A stretch of 64,000 nucleotides of DNA from Mesorhizobium sp. WSM4313 (GTDB lineage: Bacteria; Pseudomonadota; Alphaproteobacteria; Rhizobiales; Rhizobiaceae), in contig NZ_NSFT01000003.1 in the NCBI RefSeq assembly GCF_002294725.1, forward strand, positions 248,001-312,000, written 5' to 3'. The notes beneath the pieces are model-generated. The model did not search any database. It saw nothing but the letters and a program-made list of their open reading frames with translations, and had not been told where the DNA came from. Positions within the stretch are counted from its first letter, which is position 1; every line of letters begins with the position of its first letter. Both the position numbers and the translations under genes were made by a program. Shown here piece by piece: positions 1 through 8,871 of this stretch.

Positions 1-887
1 GACAGATCCGCGCCGCTGCCCGGCCCCAGCCGGAGCGCTTCCGGCCTCACTCCGGCAATGACCTGAGCACCGTCGCGGCCCGCTTTGGCGTAGCGCGCCG
101 GCAGCGCCAGTCGCGCATCGGTGCCGGCAATGGCGAGCTTGCCGTCCTCGACAAAAGCTTCCAGCATGTTCATCGCAGGCGCGCCGACGAAGCCTGCCAC
201 ATAGAGTGTCGCCGGATGGTTGTAGATCTCTTCCGGCGTGCCGAGCTGCTCGATGCGACCGTCGCGCATGACGGCGATGCGGGTCGCCAGCGTCATCGCC
301 TCAATCTGGTCGTGGGTGACGTATACGACCGTGGTGCGCAGCATCTCGTGCAGGCGCTTCAACTCGGTGCGCATCTCGAGCCGCAGCTTGGCGTCGAGGT
401 TGGAGAGCGGTTCGTCGAACAGGAAGACCTGCGGCTTGCGCACCAACGCCCGGCCGATGGCGACGCGCTGGCGCTGGCCGCCGGAGAGCTGCCCGGGCTT
501 GCGGTCGAGCAGGTTCTCGATTTGCAAAAGCTTCGCCGCCTCGCGCACCGCCTTGTCGCGCTCGGCGACGGGAACCTTGCGCATCTCCAGCCCGAAGCCG
601 ATGTTGCGGCTCACCGTCAGGTTCGGATAGAGCGCGTAGGACTGGAAGACCATGGCGATGTCGCGGTTCTTCGGATGCACGCCAAGCACGGACCGGCCGC
701 CGATCAACACGTCGCCGCTGGTCGCCTCGGCAAGACCAGCGATGATGTTGAGCAAGGTCGACTTGCCACAGCCGGAGGAGCCCAGCAGCACCAGGAATTC
801 GCCGTTCTCGAGCGCGATGTCGATGCCTTTCAGCGTTTCGACGCTGCCGTAATTCTTGCGGATATCGCGGATTTCAAGCGCGCTCAT
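1..887 (-). CDS. Sugar ABC transporter ATP-binding protein (MalK/UgpC/MsmX type), 3' end cut by window
   Basis: Energises import by the adjacent permeases at the cytoplasmic face. From the ATG at 887 the protein begins MSALEIRDIRKNYG and shows Walker A GSSGCGKST (about residues 36-44), a Q-loop (VFQSYALYP), the signature LSGGQRQR near 134, Walker B FLFDEP near 158 and the switch histidine in VTHDQ, followed by the start of a MalK-like C-terminal TOBE region. The frame is open to base 1, so the C-terminus lies outside. It overlaps the PfkB stop by 14 bp, so it is the last visible gene of the operon. Substrate cannot be read from this subunit. Confidence 0.93.
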   Translation of the reverse strand, partial: MSALEIRDIRKNYGSVETLKGIDIALENGEFLVLLGSSGCGKSTLLNIIAGLAEATSGDVLIGGRSVLGVHPKNRDIAMVFQSYALYPNLTVSRNIGFGLEMRKVPVAERDKAVREAAKLLQIENLLDRKPGQLSGGQRQRVAIGRALVRKPQVFLFDEPLSNLDAKLRLEMRTELKRLHEMLRTTVVYVTHDQIEAMTLATRIAVMRDGRIEQLGTPEEIYNHPATLYVAGFVGAPAMNMLEAFVEDGKLAIAGTDARLALPARYAKAGRDGAQVIAGVRPEALRLGPGSGADL

Positions 888-1812
888 GGATGGCTTCCTC
901 GAAGAAAATCGGCCCGCCATAATCGCGGGGCAGGGTGGAAATGGCCCGCGATGCCACCTGAACAGCCGCTGCAAGGCAACGTGCCAGAGCGTGCTCCCGA
1001 GCAAGCGCCGCCAGAAAGGCGCCGTTGAAGACATCGCCGGCGCCGATAGTGTCGACGACGTTGACGCGTGGCGCGGTCGCATCGATGATCTGGCCGTCCG
1101 GGCCGATAGCGATCGCGCCCTCGGGTCCGCGCTTGACGACCACGGTCGCGGCTTTTTTCATGCCGTCGCGGATCTTGCGTGCCGCGTCCGTGGGATTCTT
1201 CAACCCCGCCAGCGTCGTCGTCTCGACCTCGTTGAAGAGCGCAAGCTCGCAACGCGACAGCCAGGCGCGCGCCGCGGCACAATTTTGCGCCGTCCAGCCA
1301 TCCATCGGCCAGCCGGTGTCGAGCGCGACGGCGATGCGGTGTGCCTCCGCCCAATCGAAAAAAGCATCGTACTGGCGCGTGAGGTCGTCGGTCAGGAAGG
1401 AGCCGCAAAGCAGCGCGTAGCCGCCCGAGAGCCGCTTGCCGTCCAGAACCGAAAGCACGTCGTCGAGATTGAAGCGCGGCAGGTGACCGCGGGTGGTGAA
1501 GAAGGTGCGTTCGCCGTCCGGATGGGTCATGCCGACCGACAGCGTCGTGCCCTCCGTGTGGACCGGCCATCTCGCGGCGCGGCCCCCGAATGCTTCGCGC
1601 AGCCAGCGCCCGAACTGGTCGTCGCCAAGATTGGCGGCAATCTCGAAATCGATGCCCAGCGCCTGCCAGGCAAGCGCCGTGTTACCGGCCTGGCCGCCGA
1701 CACGCAGGTCGTCGTGGTCGACGACGGTCTCCGTGCCCGCCTTCGGCCATGGCGCGACCGGCCCGACGATCAGGTCGACGTTGACGTTGCCGATCACCGC
1801 GAGCGGCCGCAT
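874..1812 (-). CDS. PfkB-family carbohydrate kinase
   Basis: A 312-residue ribokinase-fold kinase that phosphorylates a sugar or sugar adduct with ATP. The N-terminal glycine motif (GNVNVDLIVG, residues 8-17), the GGQAGN substrate loop near 39-44 and the C-terminal DTIGAGD anion hole with the catalytic Asp at about 260 are all present. The start ATG overlaps the stop of the SIS gene (ATGA at 1812), indicating translational coupling. The pairing of a PfkB kinase with a SIS enzyme and a CUT1 importer matches the frlD/frlB arrangement of Amadori-compound catabolism, but other amino-sugar roles are possible. Confidence 0.9.
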   Translation of the reverse strand: MRPLAVIGNVNVDLIVGPVAPWPKAGTETVVDHDDLRVGGQAGNTALAWQALGIDFEIAANLGDDQFGRWLREAFGGRAARWPVHTEGTTLSVGMTHPDGERTFFTTRGHLPRFNLDDVLSVLDGKRLSGGYALLCGSFLTDDLTRQYDAFFDWAEAHRIAVALDTGWPMDGWTAQNCAAARAWLSRCELALFNEVETTTLAGLKNPTDAARKIRDGMKKAATVVVKRGPEGAIAIGPDGQIIDATAPRVNVVDTIGAGDVFNGAFLAALAREHALARCLAAAVQVASRAISTLPRDYGGPIFFEEAIHERA

Positions 1813-2828
1813 CACTCGCTCCTGGTGATCTTGGTGGTGCGCACCGGCGTTCCGGCATTCTCGACGCGGGAATCGGCGAACGCGATCATCAGGCTTTGCG
1901 CCACCGGCAGCATGGCAAAGATCGCCGCCAGTCCGGACGCGGGCTTGAACCTCAATGTGACGGCGCCTGCGACCGGCGGTTTGCCCGAAGCATCGAACAC
2001 GATCAGCGGCGCCCCGGTCTCGACCGCTGAAGCGGCCATGGCGGTGACGAGGTCGGCGGTCGGGTCGTTGCCGCGGAAGAGCACGACGCCAATGCTTGGA
2101 CCCAGCATCTCCATCGGCCCGTGGCGCAACTGACCGCCTTCGAGCGAGAAACAAGGCAGGCGCGACAGTTCGGTGAAGCCGAGCGCAAGGGCTTCAGCCA
2201 CGCCTTGAAGCTTGCGGCCAGAAGTGACGATGGTCGTCACCATCCTGAGCGCCGCGAGCGCGGCATCGATCTCGACCGTCTGGGGCGCCTTGAGCCCGGC
2301 GAGCGCGCCGGCGGGATCGTCGCCTAGCGCAGTCAGGATGGCGAGATGCAGGGCGAAGGTCACGGTCAGGCTGCGGGTCGCGGCAAAGGCGAGCTCGCTA
2401 CCGCCGGCGCCGACGAGGCAAGGCACCCTACGGCCAAGAAACGAGCCGGCCTCGAGCGTCAGACCGAAGGTCTCCGTGCGATCGCCGGTCTCGGCAAACC
2501 AGCGCAAGACCTCGGCGCTTTCGCCGGATTGAGAGGTGACGATCACCGTCTTGCCGGCCAGCGGAAGCGGCTGGCCGAGCTGCTCCGACAGCGGCAGCGC
2601 GATGGCGTCGATGCCGTGCGCGCGATAGAGCGGCTCGACTGCGCGGGCGACGGCATGCGAGGCGCCCATGCCGAGCAGGAGGAGCCTGCCGTTCTTGTTG
2701 ATCGAGGCAGCGATCTCGGCGGCTACTTCTTGATTGCTGGCGAACGAGGCAAGCGCATCCTCATGCTGGCGCGCCATCTCGCGGTCGATGGCAAGGAGGC
2801 CTGTCGGCCGTTGTTTGTCTGCGGTCAT
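1812..2828 (-). CDS. SIS-domain sugar isomerase/deglycase (GlmS/FrlB/AgaS-like, no glutaminase domain)
   Basis: 338 residues, start MTADKQ at 2828, with two SIS domains. The first holds LLLLGMGASH and the phosphosugar-binding VTSQSGES loop; the second has E-GGQLRHGP, the GlmS/FrlB-type Glu-His-Gly-Pro motif. The extreme C-terminus TTKITRSE resembles the K-V-T-R-T-E tail of GlmS-like isomerases. There is no N-terminal glutamine amidotransferase, so it is not a glucosamine synthase; it should deaminate, deglycate or isomerise a 6-phosphosugar. It lies two bases after the permease stop and overlaps the kinase start. An FrlB-like deglycase is my best inference; an AgaS-like or GlcN6P deaminase role is the alternative. 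Confidence 0.85.
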   Translation of the reverse strand: MTADKQRPTGLLAIDREMARQHEDALASFASNQEVAAEIAASINKNGRLLLLGMGASHAVARAVEPLYRAHGIDAIALPLSEQLGQPLPLAGKTVIVTSQSGESAEVLRWFAETGDRTETFGLTLEAGSFLGRRVPCLVGAGGSELAFAATRSLTVTFALHLAILTALGDDPAGALAGLKAPQTVEIDAALAALRMVTTIVTSGRKLQGVAEALALGFTELSRLPCFSLEGGQLRHGPMEMLGPSIGVVLFRGNDPTADLVTAMAASAVETGAPLIVFDASGKPPVAGAVTLRFKPASGLAAIFAMLPVAQSLMIAFADSRVENAGTPVRTTKITRSE

Positions 2829-2830
2829 GA

Positions 2831-3676
2831 TTATCCTTTCACACCGCCGCTGGTCAGGCCCGAGATCAGCGCGCGTTGCATGACGAGGCCGATCAGCACC
2901 GGCGGCAAGGCCGCAAGCACGCCGGCGGTGGCGATCAGTCCGTAGTCGGAGACGCGGCCGCCGGCCAGATCGGCGATGGCGACCGTCAGCGTCTTTGCCC
3001 GCTGGTCCGAGGTGAAGAGCAGGGCGTAGAAGAACTCGTCCCAGGCAAGCAGCACGGCAAACAGCGCCGATGTCGCCACCACGGGCGCAGCCAGCGGCAA
3101 GGTGATGATGCGCCACGTCTGGAGCAGCCCCGCTCCGTCGATCATGGCCGCCGCCTCGATCTCGCGCGGGATGGAATCGAAACCCGATTTCATCAGCCAG
3201 GTGGTGAAGGGCGCGAGGATCGTCAGATAGATCAGCGCCAGGCCGAAGACGTTGTTGAGCAGGCCGAGATGGGACAGGCCTATGTAAAGCGGTACAGAGA
3301 GGGCCACCGGCGGCAGCATGTAGGTGGCGATCACCATCGACAGCGACCAGCCGACCGAAGGCGTGCGCGAGACGGCCCAGCCGGCCGGCACGGCAAGGAC
3401 ACTCGTTGCCAGCGTCGCCATGGCGGCGACCTCCAGGCTGTTGCGCAGCGATGCGGTGAAGGCGGCGCCGGCACTGTTCTCGGCCCTCGATAGAAGCTGC
3501 GTGTAACGGGAGAAGTCGGCCGCCTGCGGCCACCAGCGCAGCGGCTTGGCGGCGAGGTCGGCGGCCGGCGATATGCTCATGACGAAGAGCCAGGCGAGCG
3601 GCGCCAGGATCACGACGGCGAGCAGAATGGCGCAGGCGTAGATGAAAGCGGTGAAGACCGGGCTCTTGCGTTCCAT
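2831..3676 (-). CDS. CUT1 sugar ABC transporter permease (MalG-like)
   Basis: 281-residue inner-membrane protein with about six hydrophobic segments, beginning MERKSPVFTAFIYACAILL. The cytoplasmic EAA loop is clear (IPREIEAAAMIDGAG), which docks the ATPase. The start at 3676 overlaps the stop of the upstream permease (ATGA). The family and length fit the second membrane subunit of carbohydrate uptake (CUT1) importers. The long open frame upstream of this ATG only reads through the neighbouring gene in another frame. Confidence 0.93.
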   Translation of the reverse strand: MERKSPVFTAFIYACAILLAVVILAPLAWLFVMSISPAADLAAKPLRWWPQAADFSRYTQLLSRAENSAGAAFTASLRNSLEVAAMATLATSVLAVPAGWAVSRTPSVGWSLSMVIATYMLPPVALSVPLYIGLSHLGLLNNVFGLALIYLTILAPFTTWLMKSGFDSIPREIEAAAMIDGAGLLQTWRIITLPLAAPVVATSALFAVLLAWDEFFYALLFTSDQRAKTLTVAIADLAGGRVSDYGLIATAGVLAALPPVLIGLVMQRALISGLTSGGVKG

Positions 3677-4560
3677 CAGGCCGCGCTCCCCGCGGTCTTC
3701 TTGACCAGCGTCGCATAAGCGACGGCGAGCACGGTGACGAGCAGGGTGACGGTCAGCGCCAGCGAGGCGCCGGAGCCGGCGCGCTGGAAGGAGAAGGCTT
3801 CCTGGTAGACCAGGATCGACAGCGAGCGCGTGCTGTTGGCCGGGCCGCCGCGCGTCATGACCCAGATGATGTCGAAGACCTTGAAGGCCTCGATGGTGCG
3901 CAGCACCAGCGCCACCATCAGCGGGCCTGCCAAATAGGGCAGGATGACAAAGCGGAAGCGGTTGAACGGGCCGGCGCCGTCGACAAGCGCCGCTGCGGTG
4001 ACGTCGCGCGGCACCGCCTGCAGGGCGGCGAGCGCAATCAGCGCGACCAGCGGGAAATTCTTCCAGCAGTCGGCGACGATCAGCGCCGCCAGGGCCGTTC
4101 CCGGCTCGCCTAGCCAGGAGCGGTAATCGTCTATGATATGGAGCTGCGTCAGCGCCGCGTTCAGCGCGCCATATTCGGGATTGTAGATCAGCCGCCAGAG
4201 CGTCGCGTTGACGACGGTGGGCAGCGCCCAAGGCAGGATCATCAGCCCGCGCAGCACGGCGCGGCCGCGGAATTCCTGATTGAGCAGAAGGGCCGCAAGC
4301 ACGCCGATCACCATCTCGGCGGCGACCGAGATAACCGCGAACCAGGTGGTGGTCGAGAGCGTGCGGGTGAAGTTCGAACTGGTCAGCATCTTGGTATAGT
4401 TGTCGAAGCCGACGTAGTTGCCCGCCGTGCCGACCAGCTGGGCGTCGGTGAAGGAAAGCCTGACGGTATCGACCAACGGCCAGCCGATGACGGCCACCAT
4501 GATCATCAGAAGCGGCAGCATCAACAGCCACGCGCGCATCGTCATCCAGGTGCCCGACAT
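3676..4560 (-). CDS. CUT1 sugar ABC transporter permease (MalF/UgpA-like)
   Basis: 294 residues with an N-terminal membrane helix (AWLLMLPLLMIMVAVIGWP) and five further hydrophobic segments. The EAA-type loop reads VPRDVTAAALVDGAG. A strong ribosome site (GGAGAG) sits about 9 bases before the ATG. It pairs with the MalG-like permease that overlaps its stop codon to form the membrane channel. It is separated from the binding-protein gene by a palindromic repeat element, which may limit read-through between binding protein and membrane subunits. Confidence 0.93.
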   Translation of the reverse strand: MSGTWMTMRAWLLMLPLLMIMVAVIGWPLVDTVRLSFTDAQLVGTAGNYVGFDNYTKMLTSSNFTRTLSTTTWFAVISVAAEMVIGVLAALLLNQEFRGRAVLRGLMILPWALPTVVNATLWRLIYNPEYGALNAALTQLHIIDDYRSWLGEPGTALAALIVADCWKNFPLVALIALAALQAVPRDVTAAALVDGAGPFNRFRFVILPYLAGPLMVALVLRTIEAFKVFDIIWVMTRGGPANSTRSLSILVYQEAFSFQRAGSGASLALTVTLLVTVLAVAYATLVKKTAGSAA

Positions 4561-4588
4561 TAGAGCGCCTCTCTCCTGTCATCCGGTC

Positions 4589-4692
4589 AGAGCGGTTCAC
4601 CCGTTTCACGGAAACGGCGAACCGCTCTATCTCTTTGTTTTGACGCAATTCCGGACGGAAAACCGCTTCACACTTTTCCTGGAATTGCTCTC
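4589..4692. repeat. Dispersed palindromic intergenic repeat (AGAGC family), copy 1
   Basis: Contains an inverted repeat AGAGCGGTTC...GAACCGCTCT (4589-4628) followed by the family core CAATTCCGGACGGAAAACCGC and CTTTTCCTGGAATTGCTCT. Related copies lie at 37231-37356, 50045-50091 and 57837-57915. The hairpin sits between the binding-protein and permease genes and could act as an RNA processing or attenuation structure that favours binding-protein expression; that role is inferred. Confidence 0.8.
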
Positions 4693-4747
4693 GAAATAGC
4701 ACGGGCGGCGCTCGTGGATGAGGCCGCCCGCGTGGAGGAACGCCAGA

Positions 4748-5986
4748 TCAGAGGCCGCTGTTTTCGGCAGCGGTCTTGAGCGCGTCTTCCGGCGTCGCCT
4801 GGCCGAGCAGCGATTCCTGGATCGCCTGCTGCAGCGCCGTCGACAGCTGCTGGTATTTCGGCGTGGTCGGGCGCGGATACATCGCGGCAAGACCGAGCTT
4901 GGCGGCGGCGATCAGTTCTTCCTGGCCCTTGGTGACGGCCGGATCGTCATAGGACGAGGCCCAGATCGGCAGCGACAGCTTGGCATACTGGTTCTGGGTC
5001 GCCTGCGAGGTCATGAACTCGATATATTTCCAGGCTTCGTCCTGGTGCTTCGACACCGCCGTCACGCCAAGGCCCATCGAGCCGTTGACGGCCGAGACCT
5101 CGCTGGTGCCGGCAACGCCCGGCGCCGGCACGACGCCGACCTTGCCCGCGACCTTGGAGTCCTTCGGATCGTTGGCCATGTTGTACATGTAGGTCCAGTT
5201 CAGCGCGAAAGCGGCATCGCCGTTCTCGAACACCTTGCGTACATCCTCTTCCAGGAATTCCTTGGAGTTCGGATTGGTCAGGCCCGACTTGTAGCTGTCG
5301 ACCATGTATTTCAGCGCCGAGAGACCGCCGCCGTTCTGGAAGTCGGGCTTGCCGTCCTTGAGGAAGTCGCCGCCATAGGCGCTGACCAGCGTGGTGTAGT
5401 CGCAGATGGCGGCTTCGGCCTGCGACCAGCTCCAGGCGATCGGCGTCTTCAGCAAGCCCTTGTCCTGGATGGCCTTGGCCTGCTGGCCGAGTTCTTCCCA
5501 GGTCTTCGGCGGCGCCTTGATACCTGCCTTTTCCAGGATTTCCTTGTTGTAGAACAGGTATTTGGTGTCGAGGATCCACGGCATGCCATAGTACTTGCCG
5601 TCATATTGGACGGTGGTCCAGGCCCCGGGCAGAACGCCCTTCTTCATGTCATCGGTGATCTTCGACGACACGTCGACCAGCACCTTGTTGGTCGCATATT
5701 CGGCCGGCCAGATGACGTCGAACAGCACCACGTCATAGCCGCCGCCGGATCCTTGGGCGAGCACGGTCTTGTCGTGCAGGCCTTCATAAGGAACGAATTC
5801 GAGATTGACCTTGATGTCCGGATTGGCCTTGGTGAAGGCCTCCGTCATCGAGCGCACGTCAGCCTCGCTATAGGCGGCCTGCGCCATGAAGAGCGCGTTC
5901 AAGGTGGTTTCAGCAAAGGCGTGGGGGACGAGCAGCCCGCCAACGAACAACGCGCCCAGAAGTGTCTTACCGATCGATTTCAGCAT
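4748..5986 (-). CDS. Extracellular sugar-binding protein of ABC transporter (family 1)
   Basis: 412 residues from the ATG at 5986, chosen because GGAGA precedes it by about 8 bases; a longer in-frame start at 6055 adds an unlikely N-terminus. A Sec signal peptide (MLKSIGKTLLGALFVGG...AFA, cleavage near 25) targets the periplasm. The body has the MalE-like binding-protein pattern, with VVLFDVIWPAEYA and a C-terminal AIQESLLGQATPEDALK motif typical of this family. It is the first gene of the operon and captures the substrate. The ligand is not evident from sequence. Confidence 0.93.
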   Translation of the reverse strand: MLKSIGKTLLGALFVGGLLVPHAFAETTLNALFMAQAAYSEADVRSMTEAFTKANPDIKVNLEFVPYEGLHDKTVLAQGSGGGYDVVLFDVIWPAEYATNKVLVDVSSKITDDMKKGVLPGAWTTVQYDGKYYGMPWILDTKYLFYNKEILEKAGIKAPPKTWEELGQQAKAIQDKGLLKTPIAWSWSQAEAAICDYTTLVSAYGGDFLKDGKPDFQNGGGLSALKYMVDSYKSGLTNPNSKEFLEEDVRKVFENGDAAFALNWTYMYNMANDPKDSKVAGKVGVVPAPGVAGTSEVSAVNGSMGLGVTAVSKHQDEAWKYIEFMTSQATQNQYAKLSLPIWASSYDDPAVTKGQEELIAAAKLGLAAMYPRPTTPKYQQLSTALQQAIQESLLGQATPEDALKTAAENSGL

Positions 5987-6141
5987 TTGTCTTTCTCCCA
6001 TTTTCGACGGCTGCGAGTGGGCGGCCAAGGCTGTGCCGCTTTCTCGAATTCCCATCGCGTCTGACCGGATCCATCCCCAACGGCGCGCGGCGGAGCTCGA
6101 AAGCTTTTGCCGTCTTTTTTAAAACCGCGGAGGTCTCACCT

Positions 6142-6166
6142 ATTAAGTCAATTCGCTTGACTTAAT
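6142..6166. promoter_or_regulatory. Perfect palindrome, likely operator of the ROK regulator
   Basis: ATTAAGTCAA-TTCGC-TTGACTTAAT: two 10-base arms with perfect complementarity and a 5-base spacer, located 19 bases before the ROK gene and 156 bases before the binding-protein start. The right arm contains TTGACT, a possible -35 element. Position between divergent regulator and operon fits an autoregulatory and operon-controlling site. The assignment to this regulator is inferred. Confidence 0.75.
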
Positions 6167-6184
6167 TAGTCGATCAATCCTTTA

Positions 6185-7411
6185 ATGGAGTCAAGAGGGG
6201 AAACGACGGTGCACGACATTAGCCCGATCCGCGCCAAAAGCGGCACCAACCAGGAGGGAACGAGCGCCCACAACCGGCGCGTCATGATCGAGGCGCTGCG
6301 GCTCAACGGCGCGCTTTCGCGCGCCGACCTGGCACGGGCGACGCAGCTTACCAAGCAGGCGGTCTCCAACATCGTCGAGGATCTCGAGCGCGATGGCCTG
6401 GTCGTGGCGCTGGATGCGGTGCGCAAGGGCAGGGGACAGCCTTTCACGCCCTACCGGCTGGTCCCTGAGGGAGCTTTCGCCATCGGGCTGCAGATCGACC
6501 GGCATTTGACACGCGTGGTGGTGGTCGACCTCGTCGGCAAGGTGATCGCACGCGCCGAGGCGGGGCTGCCGTTCGACGTGCCCTCAGAGGGCGTGGAAAT
6601 AATCCTCGGCTTGGTCGACCGTGTCAGAGGCGAGCTGGCTTCCTTGTTTGCCCAGTCCGAGCGGCGACTGGTCGGACTGGGCGTCGCCATGCCGGGACCC
6701 TTCGGGCTGAAGAACCCCGACAACAAATGGATGATGCCCGCCTGGCAGCAATTTCCGCTGGTGGAGGCGCTTGCGGCCGGTACCGGACTCAATGTCGGCC
6801 TGCAAAACGATGCGGCAGCCTGCGCGACGGCGGAGCGGATCGTCGGCGCGGCGCATGGCGTCGATCACGCCGTCTGCCTTTATGTCGGTTACGGCATCGC
6901 CGCCGGGCTGATCCTCAATGGCGAGCTCTACAGCGGCGGCAACGGCAATGCGGGCGAGGTCGGCATGGCGCTGCTTTCGCCGGCCGGCCCCGGTTCCACG
7001 CCGCTCGAACACCGTGCATCGCTGGCCTCGCTCTATCAGCATCTCGGCCTGGACCCCACCGAGAGGGGGCTTTACGAGACGCTTGGCGCACTGGCGCTTG
7101 CGCAAGATCCGCGGGTCATGGGCTGGGTCGAAAGAGCCGCGTCCGACCTGCGCTGGAGCGTGCATCTGATCGAAACGATCTTCGATCCGCAAACCGTCAT
7201 CCTCACCTCCAGCGCGCCGGAGGCGCTCGCCCGGCTCCTGCTTCGGGCCATGCATCCGCTGCTGCCGTCGATTGCGGATCGCCCGGTCCGGCGCCTGCCA
7301 CGGCTGCAACTGGGCACCACCGATCCCTGGGCGATCGCGGTCGGCGCCGCGGCAGAGCCGATCAGCCGGGCCTTCGATCCGCGCTTTTCCGCGATCCTGA
7401 AGGCCGGATAG
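6185..7411 (+). CDS. ROK-family transcriptional regulator
   Basis: 408 residues: an N-terminal winged helix (about 30-75, LSRADLARATQLTKQAVSNIVEDL) and a ROK sugar-kinase-like domain (GVAMPGPFG, LQNDAAACATAE, GNAGEVG). The zinc-binding Cys cluster (CxCGxxGC) normal after the GNAGE motif is missing; that stretch reads LLSPAGPGSTPLEHR. It is therefore probably a ligand-sensing repressor without kinase activity. ATG at 6185 has a weak ribosome site; a GTG at 6209 preceded by GAGGGGAA is a plausible alternative start. It is divergent from the sugar transporter operon and should control it. Confidence 0.88.
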   Translation: MESRGETTVHDISPIRAKSGTNQEGTSAHNRRVMIEALRLNGALSRADLARATQLTKQAVSNIVEDLERDGLVVALDAVRKGRGQPFTPYRLVPEGAFAIGLQIDRHLTRVVVVDLVGKVIARAEAGLPFDVPSEGVEIILGLVDRVRGELASLFAQSERRLVGLGVAMPGPFGLKNPDNKWMMPAWQQFPLVEALAAGTGLNVGLQNDAAACATAERIVGAAHGVDHAVCLYVGYGIAAGLILNGELYSGGNGNAGEVGMALLSPAGPGSTPLEHRASLASLYQHLGLDPTERGLYETLGALALAQDPRVMGWVERAASDLRWSVHLIETIFDPQTVILTSSAPEALARLLLRAMHPLLPSIADRPVRRLPRLQLGTTDPWAIAVGAAAEPISRAFDPRFSAILKAG

Positions 7412-7541
7412 AAGCGGTCGGCCCGTCGCCTGCGTCATGCTTGCGGCGAAAGCCGCGTCGATGATGGCGAGCTTGACCGCCTGCGCGGCGCCCGCCAGCG
7501 CGGGTACCGGTCTTGGGCGGCGCCGGGCGGAGTCTTGACGG

Positions 7542-8408
7542 TCAGCGATTCTTCAGAGCCGAGATACAGGCTTCGAAGGCCTCGTCGACGACGGCGAGCT
7601 TGGCTGCCTGGACGGCCATGTATTCGTCGAAGAAAGCCCTCGAAACCCACATCACGGAATGGCCGCGCTGGCCGATCCAGCCGATGCTGCCGAGCGCCTC
7701 GGCATCATACAGTTTGCGCGCCAGATGGGTGCGTGAGAGCTTCAGCCAGTGGGCGAATTCCCTGACCGAGATGACGCCGGTCGGTATCCTGTCGAGATGG
7801 ACATCCTCAGGATCGATACCGGACATCAGCCAGTCCATGACGATGCCGCCGTTGTTTAGCCAGATGAACAATGAAAAGGTCTGCCCAGGCTCCCGCACTG
7901 CGCCGCTGGCCAGCAATCCATCGGCGATCAGAGGCTGCAGGATGGGCAGCATCTCGGGTCGCTCGAGGAAGTTTTCCAGCCGGTTCGCGCCATCTATGCG
8001 GTCGAGCGTTCGCAGATGCGCGTAAATCCAGCCGGTGAAGGTCTCTATGGTGCCCGCCGTGACCCGCAACGGATGGGCGCGGCCATCACCGCTGGCCGAA
8101 ATATATTCGGCGATGTTGTAGTGCAGCATCTCCTTGACGAAAGCCTCGGCGGTGTTGCGGCTGGCCACGGAATTGCGGCGCACGACCTCGATGAAACGCG
8201 CCATCGTCATGTCGGTGCGGCGGTCGTTGGGATCGCGCCGGAAATGCAGAGCCAAGCCGACATGAGCGAGCAGCCAGCGCTGCTGGGTGGCAAACACGGC
8301 AGCCAGCCGCGGGCTCGTTTGATAAATATGGATGAGCGCTTTGGACTGCTCCTGGACACCGCGAAGCGCTGCCGGATGACGGGCGATTTCTGCGGCACTC
8401 AGCGGCAT
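7542..8408 (-). CDS. Hypothetical protein with two helix-turn-helix-like segments, probable regulator
   Basis: 288 residues, soluble, not recognised as a named family. An N-terminal segment near 65-100 (MTMARFIEVVRRNSVASRNTAEAFVKEML) and a C-terminal segment near 215-240 (ISVREFAHWLKLSRTHLARKL) both look like helix-turn-helix motifs, which suggests DNA binding. It stands alone, facing the ROK gene end to end. No signal peptide or membrane helix. Function unknown. Confidence 0.7.
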   Translation of the reverse strand: MPLSAAEIARHPAALRGVQEQSKALIHIYQTSPRLAAVFATQQRWLLAHVGLALHFRRDPNDRRTDMTMARFIEVVRRNSVASRNTAEAFVKEMLHYNIAEYISASGDGRAHPLRVTAGTIETFTGWIYAHLRTLDRIDGANRLENFLERPEMLPILQPLIADGLLASGAVREPGQTFSLFIWLNNGGIVMDWLMSGIDPEDVHLDRIPTGVISVREFAHWLKLSRTHLARKLYDAEALGSIGWIGQRGHSVMWVSRAFFDEYMAVQAAKLAVVDEAFEACISALKNR

Positions 8409-8871
8409 TTCCTACGGCACTCCATGCGATTCCAAGCACGACAAATGAAGATTCCCAGTCTTCGCCGGTCGTGTCCAGTTGCCCATTGGAACAACGAACG
8501 ATCAGGCGGTGAATTCGCTGCTAACTCTTTGCATCGGTTCGGGAAAGCCGTCGGGCCCGCAGCTCCTGCGTTGAATTGACGAGTCCCGCCAGGCGAGCAT
8601 AGGTTCCGCGCCATCGGGGCTGCGGGGAGTGCTTCCCGGGGCCGGGCTCCGTCCCTGGTGCCGATTCGCAGACAATCCTGCAGGATCCGCGCTTCGAGGA
8701 TGCCGCATTCTGTCGGGCCAGCGCGACGGTCTCCAATACATGCGCCTTGGCGTCGGCCGCGCCGGTCGGCGCCGATCGATAACGTATGGCTGACGAGGAA
8801 TACGCGCAGCCCTTTGCAGCCTGCGGAGGGCGGCCTATCCTGGTCGGTGATGGCCAACCCTGAGTGAAACG
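8409..8871. other. 463-bp region without a supported gene
   Basis: Open frames here (for example minus strand 8399-8884) lack a recognisable domain and rich ribosome sites. No tRNA, terminator or clear palindrome was seen. It should hold the divergent promoters of the 7542-8408 and 8872-9705 genes. A degraded gene remnant cannot be excluded. Confidence 0.4.
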
